Made by a program: the position numbers and the translations under genes. This document shows positions 1-6,407 of a DNA stretch of 16,911 nt, piece after piece. The notes beneath the pieces were generated by a model, which was not told the origin of the DNA, searched no databases, and saw nothing but the letters and a program-made list of their open reading frames with translations. Positions within the stretch are counted from its first letter, which is position 1, and every line of letters starts with the position of its first letter. Origin of the DNA: UMGS1474 sp050946775 (GTDB lineage: Bacteria; Bacillota; Clostridia; Oscillospirales; Acutalibacteraceae); contig JBMNVL010000036.1 of NCBI GenBank assembly GCA_050946775.1, forward strand, positions 1 through 16,911, read 5' to 3'.

Positions 1-547
1 TGCCCTTGAAGGTGATCTGCACGCTGGGCGCCGCCACCGTCAGGCCGATCGGGTATCCGCCCGCCGCTTGCAGCGGCGTAAAGCCGACTACCCGCTGGTT
101 TTCCACCACCAGGCGGGTGAATTCCAGCAGCTGAACGTTCAGGTTGATCGCGGTGCCGGGAGCGACGGTATCGCTCACCAGAAACTCCACGCTGATGATC
201 TCGCCGTTGCCGGTCTGCGTGGTGGTGCTGATCACCGCGCCCCGCAAGGGATTTTCGTTAAAATTGACGTCCATCATCGCCGCGCTGTCCGCACCGCTTC
301 CGGAGGTGTATCCCTGCGGCGTGAGCTGCGCGGGATCATAGCCAATGGTGAATTCCAGCATCTCCCAGCCGCTTTCGGCCGTGATGCCGCTGGATACGAA
401 CGACACCTTTACCCGGTCACCGGGATTGACCGTGGTCTTGTCCGCGGTGATCGCCAGCCGCGGTCCTTCCGCTGCCGCGAACGGGATCGCCGTCAGCAGC
501 ATCAGGCACGCCGCCAGCAGCGCTACCCATCGATATGCGTTTTTCAT
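1..547 (-). CDS. Secreted cohesin-domain protein (partial, C-terminus beyond window)
   Basis: The reading frame is open from an ATG at 547 to the window edge, giving 182 residues with no stop. Residues 1-26 form a signal peptide: K2 and R6, then a hydrophobic run ending in an AAA-E cleavage site. Residues about 29-172 resemble a cohesin domain: a VNPGDRVKVSF strand, the WEMLEFTIGYDP core (in cohesins a YDP-like motif ends the second conserved strand), then NGEIISVEFLV and GTAINLNV strands. Cohesins bind dockerins, usually on scaffoldins that assemble polysaccharide-degrading complexes at the cell surface. GGGAGGAAGAG precedes the ATG at good spacing and a perfect consensus promoter lies upstream. 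A dockerin enzyme is encoded at 12190-15888. Whether more cohesins, a sortase signal or an S-layer anchor follow cannot be seen. Bacterial cohesin-like folds also occur outside cellulosomes, so the fold call is firmer than the scaffoldin role. Confidence 0.72.
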   Translation of the reverse strand, partial: MKNAYRWVALLAACLMLLTAIPFAAAEGPRLAITADKTTVNPGDRVKVSFVSSGITAESGWEMLEFTIGYDPAQLTPQGYTSGSGADSAAMMDVNFNENPLRGAVISTTTQTGNGEIISVEFLVSDTVAPGTAINLNVQLLEFTRLVVENQRVVGFTPLQAAGGYPIGLTVAAPSVQITFKG

Positions 548-669
548 ATTTCTCTTCCTCCCCAGAAAAAGATAATATATCCCAATTATAAATAACAAAG
601 CGGCGGTTGTCAATTATCTTCAGAGCATAACGGTAATCTGCCACACAATTGTGGTAAAACGACGGTTTC
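548..669. other. Intergenic gap between PBP stop and cohesin-gene start
   Basis: This AT-rich gap of 122 bases holds the cohesin-gene promoter and leader. No convincing terminator for the upstream PBP gene is visible. The only hairpin is a 5-bp stem at 641-654 with no U-tract, so the PBP transcript may run into the cohesin gene. Confidence 0.6.
585..613 (-). promoter_or_regulatory. Perfect consensus promoter of the cohesin-domain gene
   Basis: On the minus strand TTGACA (613-608) is followed after exactly 17 bases by TATAAT (590-585). Both hexamers and the spacer match the vegetative sigma-A consensus perfectly. Transcription should start near 578, giving a leader of about 30 bases that holds the GGGAGGAAG ribosome binding site and the ATG at 547. 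It sits in an AT-rich gap, in contrast to the GC-rich genes around it. Confidence 0.85.
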
Positions 670-2265
670 TTACAGAGACGCCAGTTGCTCGCAGATCTGG
701 CGGAAGGCGTCGGCACTGGATCCACCGGTATTCTCGGCGTCTTCAGCCATGGTAACGACGACGTAGCGCGGCTTCTCCGCCGGGTAAAATCCGGCGATCC
801 AGCTTTGCACCACCTCGGCCGATCCGGCGTCCCGCTTCCAGCCGGTCTGGGCGGTGCCGGTCTTGGCGCCGGCGCCGCCGGCCGCCGGAGCGGCGGAGCG
901 GCCGGTACCGGTCTGCACCGTCTGGATCATCATTTCCCGCAAGCGGGCGGCGGTCGCGGCGGAAAAGACCGTCTTTTCCGTCGGTAAAGCCGTCTCCTCC
1001 AGTTGGCCTTTTTCGTCCACCAGGCCCTTGAGCAAAGACGGCGGCCGCCAGCGCCCGTCGTTGACCACCGCACCCACCATGGCGGCGATATGCAGGGGAC
1101 TGGCCAGCAGATCGCCCTGCCCGATGGACAGATTGGCCAGCGCCGCACCCGACAAGGTAGCCGGAGCGGGCAAGATCGAGCGGGCGGTCTCCCAGCCGCC
1201 CTCCAACGTCAGCGCCTGTCCGAAGCCCAGCGCCGCCGCCATATCATAGAGCGCCCGGCCGCCGGTACGCCGCGCCAGCCGGATAAAATAGGGATTGCAG
1301 GAATTGGAAAAGCCGCCGGTCATATCCAGCCGCCCGTGCCCCAGCGGGTTGTGACAATGGAAGGTGATCCCCTCTTCCCGGATCGACCCGTCGCAGGAAA
1401 AGGTCACGCCCGGCGTCAATCCGTTTTCCAGAGCCGCGGCGGCGGTCACAATCTTGAAAACCGAGCCGCAGTTGTAGTTGCAGGCGACCCGGTTGAGCAA
1501 GGGCGAATCGTCGTCCTCCAGCGCCTGCGCCAGCGTATCCGGCTGAAAGCCGGGGGTGCTGACCGACGCCAGGATCCGCCCGGTCGCCGCTTCGCCGATC
1601 ACCGCCGCGCCGCGGGGCAGATACCGCTTTGCGGCGCGCAAAGCGATCGCCTGCACCCGGCTGTCCAGCGTCAGCGCCACCCCGCCGGCGGCGCGGGACA
1701 GGGTGTTTTCGATCCGGGGCGGCACTCCCTCCAGCAGTCCGCCCGATCCGTCCAGGGTATACGTGACCCGCACCTCGCCGGTGTACTCGCTCAACCGCTC
1801 GTCAAACAGCGCCTCGGCGCCGACCGCCCCGTGCAGACCGTCCCCGTCAAGATAGCCCACCAAATGCTCCGCCATCAGCGGCGACGCGTACCGCACCGGC
1901 ACCCGGAAGGCGTAGATCCCCTCCACCGTGTTGGGCGGATGATCCATCGCCAGCGCGACGGGATGTCCCGCCGCCAGCTCCTGCAGCGCCGTTTGCTTGT
2001 CTTCTCCCTCCAGCTGGGTCGCCAGCGCGGCCGCCACCTGGGGCGTCGGCGCGGCGCTGATCCGGTATTCGCTGCCGGTGTTGACCAGCGGCGTCAGCCG
2101 GGTATCGTAAATGGTGCCCCGGCAGCGCGCCACGGTAACGGTATAGGACGCCTGCCGGTCGGCGGCGCTCGCCAGCTCTCCGCGCGTCAGCACCCCCACC
2201 CGTACCGCCAGTCCGCCCGCCAGCACCGCCAACCCCGCCGCCAGCGCGATCACCCGTTTTTTCAC
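670..2265 (-). CDS. Class B penicillin-binding protein (D,D-transpeptidase)
   Basis: The 531-residue protein cross-links peptidoglycan stem peptides on the outer face of the membrane. Residues 5-25 form one N-terminal membrane anchor. The class B N-terminal RG-x-I-x-D motif is at 49-54 (RGTIYD). The transpeptidase domain has all three penicillin-binding motifs: S268-VF-K271 (acylated serine), S322-C-N324 and K468-T-G470. It is short and has no PASTA repeats, unlike typical SpoVD or PBP2x, and the sequence cannot say whether it serves division, elongation or sporulation. It starts with GTG at 2265, chosen because AAAGGGGG lies seven bases upstream and the anchor begins directly after. That ribosome binding site is the 3' arm of a strong hairpin ending in six Ts, an odd arrangement suggesting read-through or structure-controlled expression. 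It follows the leucine-rich lipoprotein gene on the same strand. Confidence 0.92.
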   Translation of the reverse strand: MKKRVIALAAGLAVLAGGLAVRVGVLTRGELASAADRQASYTVTVARCRGTIYDTRLTPLVNTGSEYRISAAPTPQVAAALATQLEGEDKQTALQELAAGHPVALAMDHPPNTVEGIYAFRVPVRYASPLMAEHLVGYLDGDGLHGAVGAEALFDERLSEYTGEVRVTYTLDGSGGLLEGVPPRIENTLSRAAGGVALTLDSRVQAIALRAAKRYLPRGAAVIGEAATGRILASVSTPGFQPDTLAQALEDDDSPLLNRVACNYNCGSVFKIVTAAAALENGLTPGVTFSCDGSIREEGITFHCHNPLGHGRLDMTGGFSNSCNPYFIRLARRTGGRALYDMAAALGFGQALTLEGGWETARSILPAPATLSGAALANLSIGQGDLLASPLHIAAMVGAVVNDGRWRPPSLLKGLVDEKGQLEETALPTEKTVFSAATAARLREMMIQTVQTGTGRSAAPAAGGAGAKTGTAQTGWKRDAGSAEVVQSWIAGFYPAEKPRYVVVTMAEDAENTGGSSADAFRQICEQLASL

Positions 2266-2318
2266 AAAAAATCCCCCTTTGTACCAGCCTGACGTTAGTC
2301 TGCCCGTACAAAGGGGGA
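2266..2318 (-). terminator. Terminator-like hairpin that contains the PBP ribosome binding site
   Basis: A perfect 13-base inverted repeat, TCCCCCTTTGTAC (2272-2284) and GTACAAAGGGGGA (2306-2318), encloses a 21-base loop. Read on the minus strand, the direction of both flanking genes, the stem is followed by TTTTTT and then by the PBP GTG start at 2265. It is therefore a good intrinsic terminator for the lipoprotein gene that stops at 2330. Its 3' arm is also the AAAGGGGG Shine-Dalgarno sequence of the PBP gene. A folded RNA would both end transcription and hide this site. Regulation is inferred; the repeat is directly visible. Confidence 0.75.
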
Positions 2319-2329
2319 ATTAGACGCGC

Positions 2330-3484
2330 TTATTGCGCTTCGAACCGCAGGGAATATTCCTTGGCGAACTTTTGCGCCGCCGAGCCTTCCTTGGCAACCA
2401 ACGTCAGCCACTGGTGACAGTCGGAAAAAGCGTCGGCGCCGATGTCGGTCACTTTGTCGGGAATGCGCACCCGCTGCAGCACCCGGCATCCCGAAAAGGC
2501 GGCAGAGCCGATACGGGTCAAACTCGCCGGCAGGCTGACGCTCGTCATCCCCGTGCAGGATGAAAAGGCGCTGTCCCCGATCTCAGCGACCCGCTCGGGA
2601 ATGCTGATCGCCTTCAAAGCGGCGCAATATTCAAACATCCGCGACGGGACGACGGTCATCCGGTTGGGCAGCTGCGCCCGCTTGAGTCCCCGGCAATCGG
2701 AAAAGGCGCCGTCCCCGACGGTGTGCAGCATATCGGGGAGAGTCAGGGACACGATGGAATGGCAGCCGGTGAACGCCTCCGTCCCGATGCGGTTCAGCCC
2801 GGAGGGGAACACCGGATCCGCCAAAGACGAGCAGTTGCGAAACGCCCCTTCCCCGATGGCTTCCAATTCCGAGGGGAAATCGATCTTTTTCAGCGCCTTG
2901 CAGTCGGCGAAGGTGCCGGCCGGGATCTCGCTCATCGCATCCGGCAGGGTGACCGACGTCAGCCGCGCGCAAAGCCCGAACACGTCCTGTCCCAAGGTGG
3001 TGAGGCCGTTTGGCAGGGCGATCGAGCGCAGCGAGGAGCAGTTGCAAAACGCCCGGTCGCCGATGACCTTCACCCCGGAGGGGACGGTGACCTCCATCAC
3101 CCGTTTGCGGTCGGCGAAGGCGTCCGGCTCGATCTCGGTAACGGCGTAGCCGCCCAGCGTGGACGGGATGGTGACGGTCTCGCTGCTGCCCTTATACCGG
3201 ACGATGGCGGCGTGACCGTTGACGATCTCATACTGCAGCCCCGAGGCGGTGACCGGCTGGGTGGGACGGGTGGTGCGCACCGGCGCCGTTTCCCTTCGCG
3301 TCGTGGTGGTGGTATCGTCCTTTGCCTCGGTGGCGCGGGTGGTGGTCGCCGTCAACTTCGGATCGGACGTGATCGGCCCCTGTTTGCCGCCCAGCACCGA
3401 AAAATCGGTCCCGGACGAACATCCCGCCGCCAGCGCCAGCACACCAGCCGCCAGCAGCGCGCCGATCCGGCGGATCTGCTTCAT
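2330..3484 (-). CDS. BspA-type leucine-rich repeat lipoprotein
   Basis: The 384-residue protein is probably anchored on the outer cell surface. Its signal peptide ends in a lipobox, LAAG-C22, followed by CSSG. Residues 40-80 are a Thr/Pro/Arg-rich linker rich in TTT runs, typical of a flexible wall-spanning tether. From about residue 95 to 360 it consists of LRR_5 (BspA/TpLRR) repeats with the pattern G-x-x-AF-x-x-C-x-x-L-x-x-V-x-L-P. The conserved Phe falls at 123, 146, 169 and so on to 353: eleven positions at an exact 23-residue period. Such proteins usually mediate adhesion or protein binding; no enzyme motif is present. The ATG at 3484 is chosen over upstream in-frame starts because it has AGGGG eight bases upstream and begins the signal peptide. 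Longer versions would run antisense through the next gene. The partner is unknown. Confidence 0.88.
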   Translation of the reverse strand: MKQIRRIGALLAAGVLALAAGCSSGTDFSVLGGKQGPITSDPKLTATTTRATEAKDDTTTTTRRETAPVRTTRPTQPVTASGLQYEIVNGHAAIVRYKGSSETVTIPSTLGGYAVTEIEPDAFADRKRVMEVTVPSGVKVIGDRAFCNCSSLRSIALPNGLTTLGQDVFGLCARLTSVTLPDAMSEIPAGTFADCKALKKIDFPSELEAIGEGAFRNCSSLADPVFPSGLNRIGTEAFTGCHSIVSLTLPDMLHTVGDGAFSDCRGLKRAQLPNRMTVVPSRMFEYCAALKAISIPERVAEIGDSAFSSCTGMTSVSLPASLTRIGSAAFSGCRVLQRVRIPDKVTDIGADAFSDCHQWLTLVAKEGSAAQKFAKEYSLRFEAQ

Positions 3485-3526
3485 ATCGACATCCCCTTTT
3501 TCTCGCTTGGATTTGATAACCACACC

Positions 3527-3532
3527 AGTATA
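3527..3532 (-). promoter_or_regulatory. Extended -10 element for the leucine-rich lipoprotein gene
   Basis: On the minus strand TGGTATACT contains an extended -10 (TG-n-TATACT) about 40 bases before the ATG at 3484. There is no good -35 hexamer at 16-18 bases, which fits an extended -10 promoter. It is a candidate only. Confidence 0.45.
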
Positions 3533-3578
3533 CCACGTTCCGCGTAATTTGGCTATCCCCCGGGCGAAAAAATATGGC

Positions 3579-3607
3579 TTGATTTTTTGGCGAATTTCCC
3601 GGATAAT
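3579..3607 (+). promoter_or_regulatory. Promoter of the ComEA-like gene
   Basis: TTGATT (3579-3584) and GATAAT (3602-3607) are separated by 17 bases, each one or two bases off consensus. Transcription would start near 3614 and reach the AGGAG at 3631-3635 before the ATG at 3641. It is divergent from the lipoprotein gene. Confidence 0.6.
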
Positions 3608-3640
3608 AAAGGCAGATCTTTCGAGAAAGCAGGAGAGCCG

Positions 3641-3997
3641 ATGAAGCGATCGTTTCAAAACGCGATTCCGTTGATCGCCGCCGCGGCGCTGGTGCTGGTC
3701 ACGGCGTTCGTCGCCTGGCGGTCGATCCCCTCGACGGCGCCGGTTCAAACGCTGACGGTGATCACCCGGGCAAGCGCGTCCCCGTCTTCCCCGCCGTACG
3801 TGGATATCAACACCGCCGACGTGGACGAATTGGCCCGTCTGGACGGGATCGGGCGGATCCTCGCGGCGCGGATCGTCGCCTACCGGGAGGAACACGGCCC
3901 GTTTGGCGACAAGCGGGATCTGCTGGCCGTGGACGGAATCGGTGAAAGCAAGCTGGCCGCCGTCTGGGATCGGATAAAAGTTTCGGTTGAAGAATGA
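3641..3997 (+). CDS. ComEA-like helix-hairpin-helix DNA-binding membrane protein
   Basis: The 118-residue protein has one N-terminal membrane segment (about 8-25), a Ser/Pro/Thr-rich stalk (about 30-52) and a C-terminal tandem helix-hairpin-helix domain beginning YVDINTADVDELARLDGIG. The two hairpins carry DGIG at 68-71 and 98-101, the usual DNA-backbone-binding turns. This layout matches the ComEA family, which binds incoming double-stranded DNA outside the membrane during transformation. No comEC or other competence gene is adjacent, so the role is by family only; similar small proteins occur in non-competent Clostridia. It lacks the SLBB domain often found in Bacillus ComEA. The ATG at 3641 is preferred over an in-frame ATG at 3587 because AGGAG lies five bases upstream and it follows the promoter. 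The thyX promoter -35 box lies inside its 3' end. Confidence 0.82.
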   Translation: MKRSFQNAIPLIAAAALVLVTAFVAWRSIPSTAPVQTLTVITRASASPSSPPYVDINTADVDELARLDGIGRILAARIVAYREEHGPFGDKRDLLAVDGIGESKLAAVWDRIKVSVEE

Positions 3998-4015
3998 GGC
4001 CGTATATGATATAAT
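3987..4015 (+). promoter_or_regulatory. Promoter of the thyX-tmk-mltG gene run
   Basis: TTGAAG (3987-3992), inside the last codons of the ComEA-like gene, is followed after 17 bases by a perfect TATAAT (4010-4015). The start point would be near 4022, followed by GGAGGG at 4031-4036 and the thyX ATG at 4044. It can drive the seven co-directional genes to 9836 independently of the ComEA-like gene. Confidence 0.75.
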
Positions 4016-4043
4016 GAACCAATAGATAAAGGAGGGAGACGGT

Positions 4044-4829
4044 ATGATCCGCGTAACGTTATTGACCCACACCCCCAACCCCGAGCAAACGGTCGCCGCG
4101 GCGGCCAAGCTTTGCTATTCCCCCGCCAGCATCGCCTCCATTCAGGAAAAGCTGACCGACGACAAGGTGGCCTCCTTTGTGGATATGCTGGCCGAGATCG
4201 GCCACGAATCCCCCATCGAGCACGCCTCCTTCACCTTCGGGATCGAAGGGGTGTCCCGCTCACTGCTGGCGCAGATCACCCGCCACCGGATCGCCTCGTT
4301 CAGCGTGCAAAGCCAGCGCTACGTGGCCGAGGACGCCTTTGAATACGTCCTGCCGCCTGAAATCGAAGCCATTCCCGAGGCGGCGCAGGAATACCGCCGG
4401 GCCATGGAGGAGGATCAGGCGCATTACGAGCGGCTGACGGCGCTGCTCATGGACAAGCACGAAAAGGCCTTCCTCGCCGAAGGGATGGAGCCCAAGGCCG
4501 CCGCTCGCGCCGCCCAGAAAAAAGCGATCGAGGACGCCCGGTTTGTGCTGCCCAACGCCTGCACCACCAAGATGGTGGTCACCATGAACGCTCGCAGTCT
4601 GATGAATTTCTTCCGGCACCGCTGCTGCAACCGCGCCCAGTGGGAGATCCGCCAGGTGGCCGAGCAGATGCTGTTTTTGTGCCGCCAAGCCGCACCTCAC
4701 CTGTTCAAGAACGCCGGGCCGTCCTGCCTGACCGGCCCGTGTCCCGAGGGCAAGATGTCCTGTGGAAAGATGCGGGAGATGCGGGAAAAATACGCCCCCG
4801 GGAAGGAGCGGCCGGAATGGGACGACTGA
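4044..4829 (+). CDS. thyX: Flavin-dependent thymidylate synthase ThyX
   Basis: ThyX makes dTMP from dUMP in the cytoplasm, using FAD, NADPH and methylene-tetrahydrofolate, and releases tetrahydrofolate rather than the dihydrofolate of ThyA. The 261-residue protein carries the ThyX signature RHR-x7-S at R80-H81-R82 to S90, inside RHRIASFSVQSQRY. The conserved SPIEHASFTF (H60) and the NARSL...AQWEIR region (182-203) are also present. The C-terminus has a cysteine cluster (C228, C233, C240) in GPSC-x4-C-x6-C, beyond the catalytic core; its function is not known to me. GGAGGG at 4031 supports the ATG. It is the first gene of the run and overlaps tmk by 13 bases, coupling dTMP synthesis to its phosphorylation. 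Confidence 0.97.
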   Translation: MIRVTLLTHTPNPEQTVAAAAKLCYSPASIASIQEKLTDDKVASFVDMLAEIGHESPIEHASFTFGIEGVSRSLLAQITRHRIASFSVQSQRYVAEDAFEYVLPPEIEAIPEAAQEYRRAMEEDQAHYERLTALLMDKHEKAFLAEGMEPKAAARAAQKKAIEDARFVLPNACTTKMVVTMNARSLMNFFRHRCCNRAQWEIRQVAEQMLFLCRQAAPHLFKNAGPSCLTGPCPEGKMSCGKMREMREKYAPGKERPEWDD

Positions 4830-5485
4830 TCGTGATCGACGGTCTGGACGGCAGCGGCAAATCCACCCAGCTCGAACGGCTGGGCGGGTATCTGACCCAA
4901 AGCGGGATACCCTATAAGCAGATTTGTTTTCCCGACTACGACCAGCCCTCGTCGGCGCTGGTCAAGCTGTATTTGTCCGGCGCCTTCGGTGACAGCGCCG
5001 CCGACGTCAACGCCTATGCCGCCTCGTCGTTTTACGCGGTGGATCGCTTTGCCAGCTACAAATCCTTCTGGCAGGCGGATTACGAGACCGGCGCGCTGAT
5101 CGTCGCCGCCCGCTACACCACCTCCAACGCCATCCACCAGATGTCCAAGCTGCCGCAAGAGGAATGGGACGGCTACCTCAACTGGCTGGAGGATTACGAA
5201 TACGACCGGCTGGGCCTGCCCCGGCCGGACGCGGTGCTGTTTTTGGATATGCCGCCGCAGGTGTCCCAGCGGCTTTTGTCGCAGCGGTACCACGGGGACG
5301 AAAGCAAAAAGGATATCCACGAGCGGGATCGCGCCTATCTGCTGGACTGCCGCCGCTGCGCCCAATACGCCGCCAGTCGGCAGGGCTGGCGCTGGATCGA
5401 CTGCTCCGACGGCGTCGATCCTCTGCCGGTCGACACCATCACCGAACGGATCGTTGACGAGTTGAAGGACGTTTTAAGGGTATGA
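4817..5485 (+). CDS. tmk: Thymidylate kinase (dTMP kinase), clostridial-type variant
   Basis: This kinase phosphorylates dTMP to dTDP with ATP, the step after ThyX. The 222-residue protein has a P-loop G9-LDGSGKS-T17 and a D76-R77-F78 motif. A later site, usually DRY/DRF or NRY before the substrate-binding Ser-x-x-AxQ stretch, reads A98-R99-Y100 followed by TTSNAIHQ. The lid region has KKDIHE (164-169) rather than the Arg-rich lid of E. coli TMK. I recall NRY and KKDIHE from clostridial TMK-like proteins, so this is probably that subfamily with an N-to-A change. The ATG at 4817 is chosen because it precedes the P-loop by eight residues and has AAGGAG at 4803-4808; upstream in-frame codons would lie far inside thyX. 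Its stop overlaps the next start as ATGA, which implies translational coupling. Confidence 0.88.
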   Translation: MGRLIVIDGLDGSGKSTQLERLGGYLTQSGIPYKQICFPDYDQPSSALVKLYLSGAFGDSAADVNAYAASSFYAVDRFASYKSFWQADYETGALIVAARYTTSNAIHQMSKLPQEEWDGYLNWLEDYEYDRLGLPRPDAVLFLDMPPQVSQRLLSQRYHGDESKKDIHERDRAYLLDCRRCAQYAASRQGWRWIDCSDGVDPLPVDTITERIVDELKDVLRV

Positions 5486-6393
5486 TCGACACCTCTTTGC
5501 GCCTGCGCGGCCGGGCGCTGACCGCGGCGGACGCCGGGTGGGCCGTGCCGCTGCTCAAAAGCCGCGGGTTCGACGGCTGCGAGTTGACCTTCGCCACCCT
5601 GTTTTTGTGGCGGGACTTTTATCACAACGAGCTGGTGGAAGCGGACGGCTGTCTGTTCATCCGCTCGCGGGATCCCCACGATCCCGGCGCGATCAGCTTT
5701 TCGGCGCCGCTGAAGGGCGATCTGCAGACCGCCATCCCCGCCTTGCGGCAGTATGCCCGCGCGACCGGCCGGCCGCTGACGCTGTACGGCTCCCGCCGCA
5801 ATCTCACCGATGAGCTGGAACGCCTTTTCCCCGGCGAATTTGCGCTGATCCCGTCGCCGGAGGATTTCGATTACGTATACAAAGCCGAGGATCTGCGGGA
5901 TCTTTCGGGGCGCCGTTACCACGGCAAGCGGGGACACATCGCCGCCTTTTCCAAGCGATACGACTGGCGCTACGAGCCGGTGGACGACGGCAATCTTTCC
6001 GAGGTTCTGGCCGCCGCCGACGCCTGGTACGCCGCCCACCGGCCGCTGGACGCCAGTCTGGCCGCCGAACAAAACGGCTTGCGGGATCTGCTGCGGCTGC
6101 GCCAAAAGCTGGACGTACGCGCCGGATTGATCCGGGTGGACGGGAACGTGGTCGCCTTCACCTGCGGCGCGCCGGTGTCCGACGAAGAATTCGACGTCCT
6201 GATCGAAAAGGCGCTTCCCGATTACGCCGACGCCTATCCGGTGATCAACCGGAAGTTCGTCGCCCACGAGCTGAACGGCTTCCGGTACGTCAACCGGGAA
6301 AACGATATGGGGCTGGACGGCTTGCGGCAGGCGAAGCTGTCCTACCACCCCGACCATCTGATCGAAAAATTCGTCTGCGTGGACCGCGGATAA
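5482..6393 (+). CDS. DUF2156 (LPG synthase C-terminal-like, GNAT-fold) protein
   Basis: This 303-residue cytoplasmic protein has no signal peptide or membrane segment. It resembles stand-alone DUF2156 proteins, whose fold matches the catalytic domain of phosphatidylglycerol lysyltransferase MprF and FemX-type aminoacyl-transferases. Recognisable parts are an N-terminal CELTFATLFLWRDFY stretch (about 33-48), the EDFDYVYKAEDLRDLSGRRYHGKR block (about 128-151), and a C-terminal VINRKFVAHEL...YVNRENDMGLDGLRQAK block (about 254-290). The last two blocks are the usual conserved parts. An acyl- or aminoacyl-transfer reaction is likely by family, but the substrate is unknown. Unlike MprF it lacks the transmembrane flippase part. 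It overlaps tmk by four bases (ATGA) and is followed after 14 bases by a GNAT gene, so two GNAT-fold proteins lie side by side. Confidence 0.78.
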   Translation: MIDTSLRLRGRALTAADAGWAVPLLKSRGFDGCELTFATLFLWRDFYHNELVEADGCLFIRSRDPHDPGAISFSAPLKGDLQTAIPALRQYARATGRPLTLYGSRRNLTDELERLFPGEFALIPSPEDFDYVYKAEDLRDLSGRRYHGKRGHIAAFSKRYDWRYEPVDDGNLSEVLAAADAWYAAHRPLDASLAAEQNGLRDLLRLRQKLDVRAGLIRVDGNVVAFTCGAPVSDEEFDVLIEKALPDYADAYPVINRKFVAHELNGFRYVNRENDMGLDGLRQAKLSYHPDHLIEKFVCVDRG

Positions 6394-6407
6394 AGGAGGC
6401 GACGGCC

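Noticed and set aside
641..654. CCACA/TGTGG hairpin downstream of the PBP gene
   Set aside because: The stem has only five pairs and no U-tract follows, so it is not called a terminator.
1003..2292. Plus-strand open frame of 429 codons opposite the PBP gene
   Set aside because: The opposite strand has all three penicillin-binding motifs; this product is low-complexity Arg/Gln-rich.
2400..3200. Regular spacing of similar short sequences, CRISPR-like at first sight
   Set aside because: The period is 69 bases, matching 23-residue protein repeats in frame, with divergent DNA and no constant direct repeat.
3587..3640. Upstream ATG for the ComEA-like gene
   Set aside because: It overlaps the promoter -10 region and lacks a ribosome binding site; the ATG at 3641 has AGGAG at good spacing.
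3485..4108. N-terminal extension of the leucine-rich lipoprotein by about 200 residues
   Set aside because: It would run antisense through the ComEA-like gene and the thyX start, and place the lipoprotein signal peptide in mid-protein.
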